A DNA stretch of 64,000 nt from Streptomyces sp. NBC_01268 (GTDB lineage: Bacteria; Actinomycetota; Actinomycetes; Streptomycetales; Streptomycetaceae), in NCBI RefSeq assembly GCF_036240795.1, contig NZ_CP108454.1, positions 7,748,001-7,812,000 on the forward strand, read 5' to 3'. Shown here piece by piece: positions 62,121-64,000 of this stretch. Each line of letters begins with the position of its first letter. Within the stretch, counting starts at the first letter, position 1. The notes beneath the pieces are model-generated. The model saw only the letters and a list, made by a program, of their open reading frames with translations. It did not search any database and was not told the origin of the DNA. The position numbers and the translations under genes are program-made.

Positions 62121-62877
62121 ATGATGAACGCTGGTGCCTACAAGAACCGCAGAAGTTCCGGCCGGCGAAGGACGTACGCGCTGGGCGCCACCGCGGTCGC
62201 CGCGCTGCTGGCGACCACCGCGTGCGGGCCCGCCTCGGACGACGCCGCGGGCGGGAACGGGACACCAGGCCGGCCGGACTCGTCGGCGTCGACCGGATCC
62301 ACGGCGTCGGCGAGCCCGTCGGACTCGCCGCACCCGTCCAAGCCGAGCCCGTCGACGTCGAAGCGGCCCGGCTCGGGCAAGAGGAGCCGCGGCGGCGCCG
62401 ACGACAGCTCCGGCATCCCGCTGTGCACCATGGAGGACCTGTCCGTCTCCGCCACGAACTACGACGAGAAGGGCCGGCCCGTCCGGCACATCCTCCTCGT
62501 CGTCACCAACGTGAGCAGCGCGAAGTGCGACCTCCAGGGCGCCCCCGAGGTCACCCTCGGGGGCGCCAAGGGCCCGGCCTCGGTCAAGCGGGAGACCGAC
62601 CAGGCGAGGTCCTCACCCTCACCCCCGGCCACGAGGCGTACGCCGGGCTGCTCGCGACGGGCGGCAAGATGGGCACCTACGACGTGCGGTCCACGACCCT
62701 CGGCCCCGGCAGCCCCGGCGGCGAGAGCGAACCGGGGAAGCCGGTCGACGTGCCGATGCCCGTCGCGAGCTTCCAGGCCGACGACGGCCAGCGCGTCACC
62801 TACTGGGCGGCACCGAGGGCATGGCGATGCGCCCGGTGACGCAGTCCTGGCGTGTCCGCGGCATGCGGAAAGGGGTG
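62121..62877 (+). pseudogene. DUF4232 lipoprotein, two frameshifts
   Basis: Starts well (ATG at 62121 after GGGGG) with a lipoprotein signal ALGATAVAALLATTACG, a Ser/Pro/Gly linker and the DUF4232 start PLCTMEDLSVSATNYDEK, VRHILLVVTNVSSAKCDLQG. At about 62605 one G is missing; the domain resumes as GEVLTLTPGHEAYAGLLATG and FQADDGQRVTYW, and a second 1-nt loss near 62810 leads to GTEGMAMRPVTQS. Repairing both gives a full domain. Could be a real pseudogene or two sequencing errors in G/C runs. Confidence 0.75.
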
Positions 62878-62913
62878 AGCCCCCGGCCCCCGAGGGCACC
62901 GGGGGCTCACCCC
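62872..62913. terminator. Strong bidirectional hairpin terminator
   Basis: 15-bp perfect stem GGGGTGAGCCCCCGG/CCGGGGGCTCACCCC (62872-62886 with 62899-62913) and a 12-nt loop, between the convergent DUF4232 and FG-GAP genes. Confidence 0.8.
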
Positions 62914-62950
62914 GTGAAGGACGGTCAGGCCGTGCGTCGCCTCCCCGGAA

Positions 62951-64000
62951 TCATCCGAAGGACTTGATGCCGGCCCAGTTCACCGAGAGGACCGTCTTGA
63001 CGGCGGCGTTCGTGTTGGTGGTGCTGGGGTGGTAGATCTTCATCGTTCCGTCGGCGCCGGAGCGGACCCAGAGGTCGGGGATCTTGTCGCCGTTGACGTC
63101 GGGGATGCCGATGACCGCGGTGATGTTGGTCGTCGTCCAGCCGGTGCCGTACGAGGTGTCGACACCCTGGCGGGAGGCCGCGGCGGTCTTCAGCGAGTCG
63201 ATGTCGACGCTGCCGGCGACCGGGCCGGGCTTGCCGTGACGGATGTAGATCGTGCCGGAGTCGAGGCTGCGCCAGAGCAGGTCGGGCGTGTTGTCCAGGT
63301 CGATGTCCGCGATGTTCACGATGTCACGGGGGGCCCAGGCGGTGCCCTCCATGAGGGTGGCGGTCTGGAAGGTCGCTCCGGTGTAGCCGGAGAGGATCCA
63401 GAACTGGGTGCCGGTGGTGATCGCGACGTCGGGCAGCTTGTCGCCGGTGATGTCGCCGACCGCCTTCATCTCCGTCCACGTCGACGGCGCGGGCGTGTTG
63501 GAGGGAAGGCGGATCTTGAGGCGGTCGTCGACGTTGAAGGAGCCGTAGCCGTCGCCCGGGTAGAGGTAGAAGGTGCCGTCGGGGTCCACGGCGAACAGGT
63601 CAGTGGTGCCGTCGCCGGGGTAGACGTCCTGGTAGTGGCTGATCAGGGCGGCCTTGGTGCCGTTCCACCACGGGGCCTTCGGTGCGAGGACCGGCGTGCC
63701 GTCGTCGCCCATGGTGTAGGAGCCGGTCAGACCGGCGTAGAGCTCTCCGTCCGGGGAGCCGGGGTAGGAGAAGAAGTTGCCGTTGGCGTCGATGATCATC
63801 AGGTCGGCGATGCCGTCGCCGCCGACGTCACCGGGGCCGTCCGCGGAGTCGCGCGGCGGGATGTAGGTGGCGTAGTCGGTGCGGGCACTGAGGTTGCCGA
63901 GCGCGTCGAGCGCGAAGAGGTGGATCCAGTTCGGGCCCGCGTGCGGCGGCTTGAGACCGGTGAAGGTGTACGAGCCGTCGGTCGCGTTGTAGTCCGTGTA
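62951..64000 (-). CDS. FG-GAP/VCBS-repeat secreted protein, 5' end outside window
   Basis: 349 codons are present, and the frame is open to the window edge (the last residues read YTDYNATDGSYTFTGLKPPH), so this is the C-terminal part of a longer protein. Before about 63840 it looks like a fibronectin/Ig-type beta domain (HLFALDALGNLSARTDY), and after that come seven-bladed-propeller style FG-GAP repeats with calcium-loop motifs: GDVGGDGIADLMIIDANG, AVGDITGDKLPDVAITTG, IADIDLDNTPDLLWRSLDSG, GIPDVNGDKIPDLWVRSG. Such proteins are extracellular; binding partner unknown. Confidence 0.92.
   Translation of the reverse strand, partial: YTDYNATDGSYTFTGLKPPHAGPNWIHLFALDALGNLSARTDYATYIPPRDSADGPGDVGGDGIADLMIIDANGNFFSYPGSPDGELYAGLTGSYTMGDDGTPVLAPKAPWWNGTKAALISHYQDVYPGDGTTDLFAVDPDGTFYLYPGDGYGSFNVDDRLKIRLPSNTPAPSTWTEMKAVGDITGDKLPDVAITTGTQFWILSGYTGATFQTATLMEGTAWAPRDIVNIADIDLDNTPDLLWRSLDSGTIYIRHGKPGPVAGSVDIDSLKTAAASRQGVDTSYGTGWTTTNITAVIGIPDVNGDKIPDLWVRSGADGTMKIYHPSTTNTNAAVKTVLSVNWAGIKSFG

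Noticed and set aside
1..64000. CRISPR arrays, tRNA or rRNA genes
   Set aside because: No regularly spaced repeats and no tRNA-like cloverleaf or rRNA-like conserved stretch was seen while reading both strands; a tRNAscan-SE run would settle this.

Overview
The window is very GC-rich actinobacterial DNA and almost certainly Streptomyces. Third codon positions are strongly G/C, GTG starts are common, neighbouring genes often overlap by 4 bp (ATGA/GTGA), and there are secreted subtilases, stand-alone SpoIIE-type phosphatases, a PadR regulator, a DUF4232 lipoprotein and an F420-oxidoreductase remnant. Many broken or cut-down genes lie between intact operons. That is typical of a chromosome-arm or accessory region, although some single-base lesions could be sequencing errors.

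Layout. 1-4733: lutABC for L-lactate oxidation, a frameshifted sugar mutarotase, an amidohydrolase of the lactonase type and a GntR regulator; together they look like the end of an L-fucose/L-rhamnose pathway that yields lactate. 5169-10335: a secreted subtilase, a HAD phosphatase, a TfoX-like protein and a large PAS-GAF-PP2C sensor phosphatase. 10861-15738: a PadR-controlled cassette of sulfatase, MFS transporter and formylglycine-generating enzyme, which makes and activates its own sulfatase. 15774-18846: a secreted SGNH hydrolase and, convergent to it, an unusual operon of a 70-residue peptide followed by two cupin-like/HEAT-repeat proteins. This operon is the best candidate here for an undescribed (possibly peptide-modifying) system. 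19010-21390: a patch of decayed genes around one alpha/beta hydrolase.

21648-37373 is a mostly minus-strand respiration, ion and sugar-oxidation block. It holds membrane proteins, a universal stress protein, a K+ channel, a Na+/H+ antiporter, cytochrome bd oxidase (cydAB), a glucose 1-dehydrogenase-like SDR, a GMC oxidoreductase, a cyclase-fold hydrolase and a gluconokinase fused to an aldose 1-epimerase. The sugar enzymes would together convert glucose to gluconate and then 6-phosphogluconate. Shards of other genes (ClC channel, MFS, DUF2254, acyl-CoA synthetase, subtilase) lie in the gaps. 37796-45107: DUF2252, a secreted phospholipase C-like protein, a small hypothetical, a ClC channel, a PAS-PP2C phosphatase and more shards.

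45196-50069: a 1245-residue secreted subtilase with a TrmB/LuxR-type regulator. 50305-53345: three broken genes around a Na+/H+ antiporter. 53466-55681: a glutamate decarboxylase flanked by two diverged 185-bp direct repeats. 56143-58137: a MASE1 membrane sensor followed by a PP2C phosphatase. 58662-62877: remnants (F420 oxidoreductase, IS transposase, Lrp regulator, phosphodiester glycosidase, DUF4232 lipoprotein) around a secreted cyclophilin and a small hypothetical. The window ends inside an FG-GAP/VCBS-repeat secreted protein. I saw no rRNA, tRNA or CRISPR array.
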